Part shown: positions 45,215 through 54,454 of the stretch, piece after piece
Layout of the letters: the number at the start of each line of letters is the position of its first letter
Numbering within the stretch: the first letter of the stretch is position 1
From: Halobacteriales archaeon QS_8_69_26
GTDB lineage: Archaea; Halobacteriota; Halobacteria; Halobacteriales; SW-7-71-33
Length of the DNA stretch: 64,000 nt
Direction of reading: 5' to 3'
NCBI GenBank assembly: GCA_003023195.1
Contig: PXRX01000046.1
Span: forward strand, 1 to 64,000
The notes under the pieces: model-generated
Database searches by the model: none
What the model was told of the DNA's origin: nothing
The model's input: only the letters and a program-made list of their open reading frames with translations
Program-made: the position numbers and the translations under genes

Positions 45215-45738
45215 ACTCGGCCTGTCCCGCCTGTAGACCGGCGGTCATCCCGATTCTCGGCTGTCTTCCCCTTGGTTCCGGTCCGTCGTCCTTCTGGTTC
45301 TCCTCTGCAACGATCCGTCTGTTCACGCCGACCGTCCGTCACAACGGTCCAGTGTCGACGAACGCTGGACGGTGTCGACACGCGATCCAGTCCCGAGGCG
45401 GACCGGCGGCCTCACGGTGCTGCCGGCGCCGGGATCGCTTCCTCCGGCCACTGGCCCGAGGTTCACTCCGGGTCGGGACCAGTCGGTCGCTAGACGCTCC
45501 CGCCGTCGGACTGGCACCGGGACCCTCCAGGGTTCCGCCCGTCCGACCCCCGCGGTCGGAAGCGGCCCCTTGTGACGACGCGTCGGCCCCGGAGGCGACC
45601 CGCCTTCGGCGACCGGATCCCGTCGTCGTATGGCACCGAGGACCGTCGAGTCGACTGGCAGAAGGTGAACCGCTCGGTGTGGACGGGTTCCGCCGGTCCG
45701 ATCGTCGGATACGAACTGGGACGGCGTCGCCGGTCGTC
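45215..45738. other. Gene-free region after the cox operon
   Basis: About 520 bases with no supported gene. Overlapping open frames exist on both strands, but none shows a haloarchaeal protein signature or a clear start and promoter. Composition is GC-rich like the surroundings. It may be the remnant of a decayed gene or element next to the three-way junction repeat. Confidence 0.4.
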
Positions 45739-46176
45739 TCAGATCCAGCCCATCAACTGGCCGCTGATGACGGCGAGGACGAGGAGGCCGAGGAGGAGGA
45801 GGCCGAGTGCGACGCCTCTCGCGCTCGCGCCGCCACGTTCCCGGACGGAGAAGTACGTGCCGAGGAAGACGAACAGGACGAGCAACCCGCCGAGGATGCC
45901 GAGGACGGCCGACCTGAGCAGGCCGGGATCCACCGCGACGAACTCGCCGCCGGCCAGTAGCACCGCGCCGAAGCCGAGGGCGAGTGTGACGACGAGGAAG
46001 CCGACCATCCAGGCGTCCAGGCTGTGGGCGAGGCTGGAGGCCGTCCTGGCGACCGCACCCCGTCTCGGGGGAGTCGGGTCGTCCTTCCACTTGCGCATGC
46101 GCAACACCGCCGCGACGATGGCGACCAGGAACAGCGCCATCACCAGTCCGGTCGCGTAGAGGGGAAATTCGGCCAT
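45739..46176 (-). CDS. Four-helix membrane protein of unknown function
   Basis: A 145-aa protein with four hydrophobic helices: about 8-25 (ATGLVMALFLVAIVAAVL), 55-76, 86-106 and 119-143. A charged cytoplasmic loop (RMRKWKDDPTPPRRG) follows helix 1. The start ATG at 46176 follows the Lhr-type helicase gene (ending 46263) on the same strand after 86 bp. No family name is recognised; similar small membrane proteins are common in haloarchaea. Confidence 0.75.
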   Translation of the reverse strand: MAEFPLYATGLVMALFLVAIVAAVLRMRKWKDDPTPPRRGAVARTASSLAHSLDAWMVGFLVVTLALGFGAVLLAGGEFVAVDPGLLRSAVLGILGGLLVLFVFLGTYFSVRERGGASARGVALGLLLLGLLVLAVISGQLMGWI

Positions 46177-46262
46177 GCGTGTATCCCGTTCCTTGTCGGC
46201 GTTTCCGCCCGTCGGTCAAAAAAGGCTCCGTTTGTGCTCGCCCACCGGACCTCCCGGTCGCG

Positions 46263-49061
46263 CTACCGGTCGGTCCCGGATCCCGCCGCCGACTCTCCCC
46301 CGGCGTCCCCGTCGCCGTGGCTCCCCGCGTGCGGGTCGTCGATTTCGGCGAGGACTCGCTCGTGGAACTCCCGGAGGGCGGCGCTCTCGTCCTCGGCGAG
46401 GACGACGTCCGAGGCCATCAGCGTCGCCAGGCCGAAGGCCAGCGGCGTCGGGGAGTCGACGGTCCGCGCGCTCACCTCGACGTCGCCGGCGTCGATCCGC
46501 GAGCAGAGCCACCGGATCCCCGCCAGGTCGAGTTTGTCCTCGATTATCTCGCGGTATGTCTCCTCGACGACGGCGAACTCCTCCAGGTCCTCGGCGAACC
46601 CGAGGAGCATCTCGCTGGAGACCTGCTGTTCGCTCGCGGTCTTCTCGTGGCCCTTGTACCGCTTCAGGATCATCAGCGAGCGGGTGGCGTTGATCCGGAA
46701 GTACCGCTGGAGGAGGTCGGTGTCCGAGATGGCGTCCCGGAGCAGTCCCCTGAGTTCCCCGGGGTCGAGTTCGCGGAGGATGCCGGCGACGTCGACCTTC
46801 CGGTTGAGCGGCATCGAGAGGCTGAACCCGTTGTCGGCGACGGCCACCGTGACGCCCGTCGTGGCCTCCTGGGCGCACCGGTAGGCCAGCACCCGCGAGA
46901 GGCCGTCGTTGAACCGGCGGCCGAAGGGGGCGTGGACGTAGTAGTGGCGCTCGTAGTTCTCGCGGTCGCGCTCCTGTTCGACGACGACCCGGCGGTCGGT
47001 GGCGACGCCGCCTGCGCCGACGTACCGGACCTGGCGGTCGAACATCCGCGCGACTGCCCGGGCGGTGTCGTCGTCGACGGGGAACTCCCGCAGCCACGCC
47101 CGGACCCCTGCCGGGCCGTCCCGGTCGAGTCGGTCCAGCAGTTCCCCCTGGAAGCGGGCTATCTCCCGGCCCAGGTCGAACGAGAGGGGCAGGCGCTCGG
47201 AGAACCACGAGGGGACGGTCGGTCGACTGCTCGTCGGGTCCACGTACACTTTCGTCCCCCGGCGGAACTTGTACTCGTAGCGGTCGCCCCCGAGGACGAA
47301 CACGTCGCCGGGTTCGAGGGTGTCCAGGTAGTCCTCGTCCAGGTCGCCCACCCACTCGTCGCCGGCGCGGGTGAACACGTCGCAGGTGAACGAGTCCGGG
47401 ATCGTCCCGATGTTGGTCATGTATATCATCCGGGCGAGCCGACCCCGCTTGCCGACCAGGGGCTCGCCGACGTCGAACTCGGGGTAGTGGTACTCTCCAT
47501 CGGGCGGGTCGTTCTCGTCGCGCCAGACCTTCGCGTAGACGTCCCGGTCCTCCATGCCCTCGTAGCCGGCGGTGAGGTAGCGCATGAGCGACTCGAACTC
47601 GCCGTCGGTGTAGTCGCGGTAGGGCCAGGCCCGCCCGAGGACCGCCCGCACCTCGCGTTCCGGCCGGATCCGGTTTATCGCCATCCCGTAGACGTGCTGG
47701 GTGGCGACGTCCTGGGCGCGTTCGGGCATCGAGACGCTGTCGACGAACCCCTCCTCGGCCTTCTTCAGCATGACCGTACACTCTATCAACTCGTCGCGGT
47801 CCAGTGCGATCACCCGTCCCGTAACTGTCTGGCCGACGCGGTGGCCCGCCCGCCCGACTCGCTGGAGGAGGGCCGCGACGGACTTCGGACTTCCCACCTG
47901 CACGACCAGGTCGACGTGGGGCATGTCGATGCCCAGTTCCAGGCTGGTCGAGGAGGTGACCACGTCCAGGTCGCCGCGCTTGAGTTGCTCCTCGACGGCC
48001 TGGCGGCTTGACTTCCCCAGACTGCCGTGGTGACAGCCCGAGTTGTCCTCGTCGTAGCGGCCGGGGAACCGCTCGCGGAGGTTGTGCAGGACCCGTTCTG
48101 CCCCCGACCGGGTGTTCGTGAACACCAGGGTGTTGGTGTGCTCGCGGACCAGGTCGTCCAGTTCCCGGTAGAACCGCTCCTGGACGGCCTCGCGCGGGGT
48201 GTTGATCAGGTCGTCGGTCGGGCAGTGGAGTTCCAGGTCGAACTCGCGGGCGAAGCGTGCGTCGACCACCTCGCAGGGTCGAGGGTCGCCGCCGGGTTCC
48301 GCCAGACCGACCAGGAAGTTCGCCACCTCGTCGAGCGGTTCGATGGTGGCCGAACACCCGATCCGGGTCGGCGACGTCTCGGCCATCTCCTCCAGGCGTT
48401 CCAGGCTCACCGACAGGTGGGTGCCCCGCTTGCCCTCGGCCAGCGAGTGTATCTCGTCGACGACGACGTACTCCACCGTCCGGAGCTTCTCCTTGAACTT
48501 CGGGGAGTTGAGCAGGATGGCCAGCGTCTCCGGGGTGGTGTTGAGGACGTGTGGCGTCTCCTCCAGCATCCGCTGGCGGTCGGCCGAGTCGGTGTCGCCG
48601 TGACGGATAGCGTGCCGGACCTCGACGGGGTCGCCCCCGTCGGCCTCGATGCGGTCCGCGATGCCCGTCAGGGGGAGTTCGAGGTTCCGGTGGATGTCGT
48701 TGGCCAGGGACTTCAGCGGCGAGACGTAGAGGCAGTACACCGAGTTCTCCAGCCCCTCCGATCGCTGGCGGGCGAACAGTTCGTTGATGATCGCACAGAA
48801 ACTCGCGAGCGTCTTGCCCGACCCCGTCGGGGCCGCGACGAGGGCGTTCTCGCCCCCGTGGATCAGCGGGATCGCACCCTCCTGTGGCGGCGTGAACAGG
48901 CCGTCGTTCTCGGGGACGAACTCGCCGAACTGGTCGACCCACCACTCCTGGACCGGGGGCTCCAGCAACTCGAGGACGTCGCCGTCCTCGACGGTCACCG
49001 CGTCGGGGTCGTAGTCCGGGTCCAGATCCGATAGCAGGTCCCGGACCCTGCCGCTTGCCAT
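46263..49061 (-). CDS. lhr: Lhr-type ATP-dependent helicase
   Basis: A 932-aa superfamily 2 helicase of the archaeal Lhr group, linked to DNA repair and recombination intermediates. Motifs in order: FTPPQEGAIPLIHGGE (Q motif), APTGSGKT (77-84), SPLKSLANDI (Ia), DEIH (202-205), SATIEPLDEV (III), FTNTRSGAERV (IV), SSTSLELGID (V) and QRVGRAGHRVG (VI). The long C-terminal half contains the winged-helix and Lhr-specific core (YRDYTDGEFESLMRYL, GDRYEYKFRRG). The ATG at 49061 gives MASGRVRDLLSDL. The C-terminal tail is an acidic Gly/Ser-rich stretch. It is divergent from the MBL-fold gene. Confidence 0.93.
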   Translation of the reverse strand: MASGRVRDLLSDLDPDYDPDAVTVEDGDVLELLEPPVQEWWVDQFGEFVPENDGLFTPPQEGAIPLIHGGENALVAAPTGSGKTLASFCAIINELFARQRSEGLENSVYCLYVSPLKSLANDIHRNLELPLTGIADRIEADGGDPVEVRHAIRHGDTDSADRQRMLEETPHVLNTTPETLAILLNSPKFKEKLRTVEYVVVDEIHSLAEGKRGTHLSVSLERLEEMAETSPTRIGCSATIEPLDEVANFLVGLAEPGGDPRPCEVVDARFAREFDLELHCPTDDLINTPREAVQERFYRELDDLVREHTNTLVFTNTRSGAERVLHNLRERFPGRYDEDNSGCHHGSLGKSSRQAVEEQLKRGDLDVVTSSTSLELGIDMPHVDLVVQVGSPKSVAALLQRVGRAGHRVGQTVTGRVIALDRDELIECTVMLKKAEEGFVDSVSMPERAQDVATQHVYGMAINRIRPEREVRAVLGRAWPYRDYTDGEFESLMRYLTAGYEGMEDRDVYAKVWRDENDPPDGEYHYPEFDVGEPLVGKRGRLARMIYMTNIGTIPDSFTCDVFTRAGDEWVGDLDEDYLDTLEPGDVFVLGGDRYEYKFRRGTKVYVDPTSSRPTVPSWFSERLPLSFDLGREIARFQGELLDRLDRDGPAGVRAWLREFPVDDDTARAVARMFDRQVRYVGAGGVATDRRVVVEQERDRENYERHYYVHAPFGRRFNDGLSRVLAYRCAQEATTGVTVAVADNGFSLSMPLNRKVDVAGILRELDPGELRGLLRDAISDTDLLQRYFRINATRSLMILKRYKGHEKTASEQQVSSEMLLGFAEDLEEFAVVEETYREIIEDKLDLAGIRWLCSRIDAGDVEVSARTVDSPTPLAFGLATLMASDVVLAEDESAALREFHERVLAEIDDPHAGSHGDGDAGGESAAGSGTDR

Positions 49062-49221
49062 CGATTATCCGGTGGGCCTCCGGCGGTAAGTGGCTTCCGG
49101 AGGGGGAACCCCTCCTCACGACCGGGGACCGGGATCGACCCCCTCAGCCGGGCGGTTCTCGGGTCTCTGCCCGTCGGGCGAGTCCGCCAGCGTTAGTGTC
49201 CCCGGACCCACGGATCCGGGT

Positions 49222-50019
49222 ATGCGGATCACCTTCCTCGGAACGGGATCGGCGATGCCGACCGGCGAGCGTGCACAGACCGGGATCCTGCTGGAGGGCG
49301 GCGATCGGCCCCTCCTGATCGATTGCGGGAGCGGCGTCCTGAACAACCTGGCCCGGACCGACGTCGGCTACGAGGGCGTCTCGACGGTGCTGCTCACCCA
49401 CCACCACCTCGACCACGTCTCGGACCTGCTGGCGCTGTTGAAGGCCCGGTGGCTGGCCGGCGAGGACCACCTCGAGGTGGTCGGTCCCCGGGGGACCGAG
49501 GATCTCGTGGAGGGCCTCCTCGGGGTCCACGACTACCTCCAGGGGCGGGTCGACCCGTCGATCCGCGAGGTGGAACCGACGGACGGGGGCGACGTCGACC
49601 GCGAGGCGTTCGAGGTGGCCGGCTACGAGGTCCGGGCACTGGAGACGCGTCACTCGATGTACTGCCTGGCGTACCGGCTATCGATCCCCGGGGAGCGCGA
49701 ACCGGACCGGGACCCGCCGGCGTTCGCGTTCAGCGGTGACACCGAGGCGTTCGAGGAACTGGTCGAGTTCGCCGACGGGTCGGCGGTGCTGGCCCACGAC
49801 TGTTCGTTCCCGGACGGGGTCGACGTGGACAACCACCCGACGCCCTCCGAACTCGGCCGGGTCCTCGCCGGGGCCGACGCCGAACTCGGGCGGGTCTACC
49901 TCACGCACTGCTACCCGCACACCGAGGGCCGCCACGACGGGATGCTGGCGTCGATAGCGGAGCACTACGACGGTGACGTGCGCTTCGCAGCGGACGTGCG
50001 GAGCCTCACCGTCGAGTGA
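49222..50019 (+). CDS. MBL-fold metallohydrolase, RNase Z-like
   Basis: A 265-aa metallo-beta-lactamase-fold protein. It begins MRITFLGTGSAMPTGERAQTG, typical of the RNase Z/ElaC side of the superfamily. The zinc motif THHHLDHVSDLLAL (HxHxDH) is at about 58-63, and later ligands are RHSMY, FSGDTEAFEEL and the C-terminal THCYPH. It is shorter than tRNase Z and lacks an obvious exosite arm, so it may be a phosphodiesterase or another hydrolase rather than the tRNA 3'-processing enzyme. The ATG at 49222 is family-typical; upstream in-frame starts lack similarity. Confidence 0.88.
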   Translation: MRITFLGTGSAMPTGERAQTGILLEGGDRPLLIDCGSGVLNNLARTDVGYEGVSTVLLTHHHLDHVSDLLALLKARWLAGEDHLEVVGPRGTEDLVEGLLGVHDYLQGRVDPSIREVEPTDGGDVDREAFEVAGYEVRALETRHSMYCLAYRLSIPGEREPDRDPPAFAFSGDTEAFEELVEFADGSAVLAHDCSFPDGVDVDNHPTPSELGRVLAGADAELGRVYLTHCYPHTEGRHDGMLASIAEHYDGDVRFAADVRSLTVE

Positions 50020-50059
50020 CCCGTCCGCCGACCCAGGGGGGGGGGCGCGGAACGACGGG

Positions 50060-52714
50060 TCACCCACTCGTGGCCCACGCCTGGATGATCGCCCGGAGTT
50101 CCTCGGTGGTGTACTCGCCCTTGGCCCACTTGCCGATGGCGTCCCCGAGTTCGTCCGTGTCGATGTCGCCGTCGTCGTCCTTGTCCGCCTCGTCGACGGG
50201 GTCCTCCGGGTCGGGGTCCGTGTCGGAGTCGGATTCCAGCCCCTCGAAGACGTACGCCGACCCGGACCCCGGGCCGTTGGGGTCCTCGTCGCGCCAGGCC
50301 CCGACCAGCCCCCTGTCGCCGTCGAGGTCGACGTCGGTGCCGAAGTTGTCGCCCTCGTCGCCGTCGTCAGCGGCCAGTTTGGCCGCCCGGGTCCACCCCT
50401 CGTCGGTCCGTTCGAAGACGTACGCCGAGCCCGCTCCGTCGCCGTTGGGGTCGTCGTCGTTCCAGGCACCGACGAGCGCGACGTCGCCGTCGACGGCCGT
50501 CCGGACGCCGAAGAGGTCCTCGCCGCTCCCGTCGTCGTCGGTTAGCTTCGCCGCCTGGGTCCACTCGCCGTCGGACCGCTCGAAGACGTAGGCCGCGCCG
50601 GCGTTCTCCTCGTCGGACGCGTCGTGCGTGGGGGATCCGACGAGGGCGGTGTCGCCGTCCAGGGAGACGGCGAAGAAGGTGTCGCCCGCCTCGCCGTCAC
50701 CGGCGACGAGTTTGTCCCCCTGGGCCCACTCCCCGTCGGACCGCTCGAAGACGTAGGCCGCGCCCGCGTCCTCGCCGTTGGGGTCCTCGTCCCTGTAGGC
50801 CCCGAGGAGGGCGGTGTCGCCGTCAATTGCGACCAGGGTCCCCAGCTCGTCGCCCTCGTCCCCGTCGTCGGCGACGAGCTTGTCCCGCTGTGTCCACTCG
50901 CCGTCGGAGCGGTCGAAGACGTAGGCCGCCCCGGCGTTCTCGCCGTGGGGATCGCCGTGACCGCTGGCCCCGACGAGGGCGGTGTCGCCCTCCAGTGCGA
51001 CCGAGATCCCGAAGAGGTCCTCGCCGCTCCCGTCGTCGGCGGTTAGCTTCGCCGTCTGGGTCCACTCGCCGTCGGTCCGCTCGAAGGCGTACGCGGCGCC
51101 GGCGTCCTGGCCGTCGGGGCCGTCGTGGAGGTAGGCCCCGACGAGGGCGGTGTCGCCGTCCAGGGCGACGGACTGTCCGAACCCGTCGAGGCTGTCGCCG
51201 TCGTCCGCGGCGAGTTTCGCCTGCTGGGTCCAGGTTCCTCCCTCGTTCACGAACACGTACGCGGACCCGCCGCCGGGGCCGTTCGGGTCGTCGTCGCGGA
51301 CGGCCCCGACGAGGGCGGTGTCGCCGTCGAGGGCGACCTTCCAGCCGAACCGGTCGCCCGTGTCGCTCTCGTCGACGGACAGCGTCTCCTCCCGGGTCCA
51401 CCCGTCCCCGGACCGTCCGAAGACGTGTGCCGCCCCCGCGTCCTCCCCCTCCTCGTCGACGCGGGGCGCGCCGGCGGCGAGGGCGTCCCCGTCCAGGCCG
51501 ACGGCCCACCCGAAGAAGTCGTTCTCCTCCCCGTCGTCGTCGACGAGTCGGGCTCCCTGGCCCCACCCGTCGTCGGACCGCTCGAAGACGTAGGCCGCGC
51601 CCGCGTTCCCGTCGTGCCCGTACGCCCCCAGGACTGCCGTGTCGCCGTCCAGGGAGAGCGACCTGCCGAAGAAGTACTCGTCGTCCCCGTCCGCCGGGGC
51701 GAGTTTGTCCTGCTGGGTCCATCCCCCGTCTCCCCCCTCGAAGACGTAGGCCGACCCGGCGCTGGACCCGTTGGGATCCTCGTCGGTGGGGGCCCCGACG
51801 AGGGCGGTGCCGGCGTCCAGTTCGACGGCGTTGCCGAACCCGTCGGACGCGTCGGCGTCCCCGGCGACGAGTTTCGCCGCCTGGGACCACGCCCCGCCGG
51901 ACCGGTCGAAGACGTACGCCGAGCCCGCACCGACCTCGAACCCCACGGTGTCGGTGTCTGCCCCGACGAGAGCGGTGTCGCCCGCCACCGCCACCGCCGA
52001 TCCGAACCTGTTGCCGGGGGTGCCGTCCTCGGCGGCGAGTTCCGCCGTCCGGCTCCACCCGTCGTCACCGCTCTCGAAGATGTACGCCGACCCCCGGGTC
52101 TCCTCGTCGGCGAACCTGGCCCCGGGGGCCCCGACGAGGGCGAGGCCGCCGTCGAGTGCGACCGCCGTCCCGAACTGGTCGGCCGGATTCCCGCCGTCGG
52201 CGACGAGTTTCGCGGCCTGGGTCCAGCCGTCACCGGACCGTTCGAAGACGTACGCGGAGCCGGCGTCCTCGCCGTTGGGGTCCTCGTCCGCGATGGCCCC
52301 GACGAGGGCGGTGTCGCCGTCGAGGGCGACGGACCAGCCGAACAGGTCACCGGTGTTGCCGTCGTCGGCGACCAGTTTCGCCTCCCGGCTCCACCCCTCC
52401 CCGGTCCGCTCGAAGACGTACGCCGCGCCCGCGCCCTCCCCGTTCGGGACGTCCTCGGTCCGCGCCCCGACGAGCAACGTGTCCCCGTCGAGTGCGACCG
52501 ACGACCCGAACAGTCCGCCCGGATCCGGGTCGTCGCTCTCGGCGGCGAGTTTGGCCGTCTGGGTGGGCGAGAGCGTCGCCGGCGCTCCCACGGAACCGTC
52601 GGCAACCGCCGGGGTTGCGCCCCCGACGCCCGCGATGCCCGCCGCGCCCGCGGCACCGGTCCACCGGAGGAACCGTCGCCGGGAGGGTCCCGCGGTCGGG
52701 TGCTCGTCGGTCAT
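50060..52714 (-). CDS. Tat-exported FG-GAP repeat protein with dockerin-like tail
   Basis: An 884-aa secreted protein. The N-terminus has a twin-arginine signal (PSRRRFLRWTGAAGAAG...), so it is exported folded, as is common in haloarchaea. Residues about 60-815 are 14 repeats of about 54 residues (DLFGWSVALDGDTALVGA...GSAYVFERSGDGWTQAAKL), an FG-GAP-like pattern; 14 could build two seven-bladed beta-propellers. The last ~60 residues contain DKDDDGDIDTDELGDAI and EYTTEELRAIIQAWATSG, a dockerin/EF-hand-like module. No membrane anchor is present. Surface interaction or polymer binding is likely; no catalytic residues recognised. Confidence 0.88.
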   Translation of the reverse strand: MTDEHPTAGPSRRRFLRWTGAAGAAGIAGVGGATPAVADGSVGAPATLSPTQTAKLAAESDDPDPGGLFGSSVALDGDTLLVGARTEDVPNGEGAGAAYVFERTGEGWSREAKLVADDGNTGDLFGWSVALDGDTALVGAIADEDPNGEDAGSAYVFERSGDGWTQAAKLVADGGNPADQFGTAVALDGGLALVGAPGARFADEETRGSAYIFESGDDGWSRTAELAAEDGTPGNRFGSAVAVAGDTALVGADTDTVGFEVGAGSAYVFDRSGGAWSQAAKLVAGDADASDGFGNAVELDAGTALVGAPTDEDPNGSSAGSAYVFEGGDGGWTQQDKLAPADGDDEYFFGRSLSLDGDTAVLGAYGHDGNAGAAYVFERSDDGWGQGARLVDDDGEENDFFGWAVGLDGDALAAGAPRVDEEGEDAGAAHVFGRSGDGWTREETLSVDESDTGDRFGWKVALDGDTALVGAVRDDDPNGPGGGSAYVFVNEGGTWTQQAKLAADDGDSLDGFGQSVALDGDTALVGAYLHDGPDGQDAGAAYAFERTDGEWTQTAKLTADDGSGEDLFGISVALEGDTALVGASGHGDPHGENAGAAYVFDRSDGEWTQRDKLVADDGDEGDELGTLVAIDGDTALLGAYRDEDPNGEDAGAAYVFERSDGEWAQGDKLVAGDGEAGDTFFAVSLDGDTALVGSPTHDASDEENAGAAYVFERSDGEWTQAAKLTDDDGSGEDLFGVRTAVDGDVALVGAWNDDDPNGDGAGSAYVFERTDEGWTRAAKLAADDGDEGDNFGTDVDLDGDRGLVGAWRDEDPNGPGSGSAYVFEGLESDSDTDPDPEDPVDEADKDDDGDIDTDELGDAIGKWAKGEYTTEELRAIIQAWATSG

Positions 52715-52992
52715 GCGTTACCCTCCCGTCCGTCGACGGTCCCGTGGTCGTTGTACGCCATCGTGTTGGCCACCTTACCTTCGGTCCAGTTATTAATTTT
52801 GGGAATTAGAGCGAGGATCTTTCTCCACCCCGTCTCGGTGAAAACGGCCACCGGTGTCGCGCCGTGGGTCGAGGGGGCCCGTCTCCCGGGACTGGGAGGG
52901 CGACCCGGGACTGCCGGTCCCGTCGCGCGGTCGTCCGGCGACGGATCGCCGCCACCACAGGACGTTTCCGTGCCGGCCGTCCGGATCCGACC

Positions 52993-54420
52993 ATGGCGAC
53001 GGACGACGCCCCGGACTACGCCCTCGGGTACGAATCCGTCGGGACGGAACACTCCGGGGTGTACCTGCCGGTGGCGGGATCGTTCCCGGGGTGGCTCTCG
53101 GGGACGTTCGTCCGCAACGGTCCCGGCAAGTTCGAGGCCGGCGGGACGGCGTTCGAGCACTGGTTCGACGGCCTCGCGATGCTCCGGCGGTTCGGGTTCG
53201 ACGACGGCGTTACCTACGCCAACCGCTTCCTCCGGACCGAGGCCTACCGCGAGGCCGCCGCCGGCCGGGTCGACGCCGCGGGGTTCGCGGCCACCCCGGA
53301 CCGCGGTCCGCTGGATCGGATCCGCGACGCCCTCTCGCTTTCCCCCACCGACAACGCCAACGCGGACGTCGTCCGGATCGACGGGCGGTACGTCGCCCTG
53401 ACCGAGTCGCCGCGGGCCGTCGCGTTCGACCCCGACACGCTGGCGACCCGGGGCCGGTTCGAGTGGGCCGACGACCTCCCGGTCGGTCACACCACCCCGC
53501 ACCTCCGGCGGGACCGCGAGGGCGGGGTGTGGGGCTACCTGACGACGTTCTTCCCCCGGGCCGCCTACCGGCTGTTCCGGGTTCCACCCGGGACGCGCCG
53601 GCGCGAACCCGTCGCGACCGTGCCGGTCGACGAACCGGCCTACATGCACAGTTTCGGCCTGACCGCCCGGTACGCGGTGCTGGTCGAACAGCCGTACGTG
53701 GTCGCGCCCTGGCGACTGCTGACCCCCGGGGACGAACCGTTCGTTCGGCGCTACGAGTGGAAGCCACAGCGACGGACCCGCTTCCTGGTCGTCGACCGCG
53801 CGTCGGGGGAACTCGCCGCCGAGCCACGGGTCCCGCCCTTCTTCACCTTCCACGTCGTGAACGCCTTCGAGGACGGCGGGGACGTCGTCCTCGACTGCGT
53901 CGCCTGGGACACCCCCTCGGTGCTCAACGGCACGTTTCTGGACCGCCTCCGATCGCCCGGCGGGTCGGGCGGCGGCGGGGAGTTGCGCCGCTACCGCGTG
54001 CCACTCGACGGCCGGTCCCCGGAGTACGAGGTCCTGGCCGAGGGGGTCGCGCTCCCCCGGTGCGACGGCGCGCGCGAGGCCCGCCGCCACCGGTACGTCT
54101 ACGCACAGGACGCCGCGGCGTCGGGACCCCCCCGCGGGATCGTCAAGGTAGACGCCGAGACGGGGGAGGAACGGACCTGGCGCGACCCGGACGCCTACGC
54201 GAGCGAACCGGTGTTCGTCCCGCGCCCGGACCGGGCCGACCCCCCGGACCCGGCGGCGGAGGACGACGGCGTTCTCCTCGTCGAACTGCTCGTCCCGGGG
54301 GAGGACCGCGCGGCGGTCGCCGCCCTGGACGCGGAGACGATGGAAGAACTCGGACGGGCCCCGACCCCGGACCCGATCCCGTTCGGGTTCCACGGGCAGT
54401 TCTACCGCGACGGGGCGTGA
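52993..54420 (+). CDS. Carotenoid oxygenase (RPE65/CCD family)
   Basis: A 475-aa carotenoid cleavage oxygenase, a seven-bladed propeller with a non-heme iron held by four histidines. Family signatures are visible: SGTFVRNGPGKFEAGG near 34-50, HWFDGLAMLRRF, GHTTPH near 165-170, YMHSFGLTARYAVLVEQP, FFTFHVVNAFEDG and the C-terminal FGFHGQFYRDG. In haloarchaea such enzymes may make retinal or other apocarotenoids, but substrate cannot be read from sequence, and the Brp/Blh retinal-forming family is unrelated. The ATG at 52993 is preferred over an earlier in-frame start at 52864. No neighbouring carotenoid or opsin genes. Confidence 0.9.
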   Translation: MATDDAPDYALGYESVGTEHSGVYLPVAGSFPGWLSGTFVRNGPGKFEAGGTAFEHWFDGLAMLRRFGFDDGVTYANRFLRTEAYREAAAGRVDAAGFAATPDRGPLDRIRDALSLSPTDNANADVVRIDGRYVALTESPRAVAFDPDTLATRGRFEWADDLPVGHTTPHLRRDREGGVWGYLTTFFPRAAYRLFRVPPGTRRREPVATVPVDEPAYMHSFGLTARYAVLVEQPYVVAPWRLLTPGDEPFVRRYEWKPQRRTRFLVVDRASGELAAEPRVPPFFTFHVVNAFEDGGDVVLDCVAWDTPSVLNGTFLDRLRSPGGSGGGGELRRYRVPLDGRSPEYEVLAEGVALPRCDGAREARRHRYVYAQDAAASGPPRGIVKVDAETGEERTWRDPDAYASEPVFVPRPDRADPPDPAAEDDGVLLVELLVPGEDRAAVAALDAETMEELGRAPTPDPIPFGFHGQFYRDGA

Positions 54421-54454
54421 GAGGCGCCGGGGACGGTCCGGTCCGGCACTCTCG

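Noticed and set aside
45151-45960. Plus-strand open frame after the cox operon
   Set aside because: It starts inside the nested inverted repeat, overlaps the membrane-protein gene on the other strand and encodes no recognisable protein.
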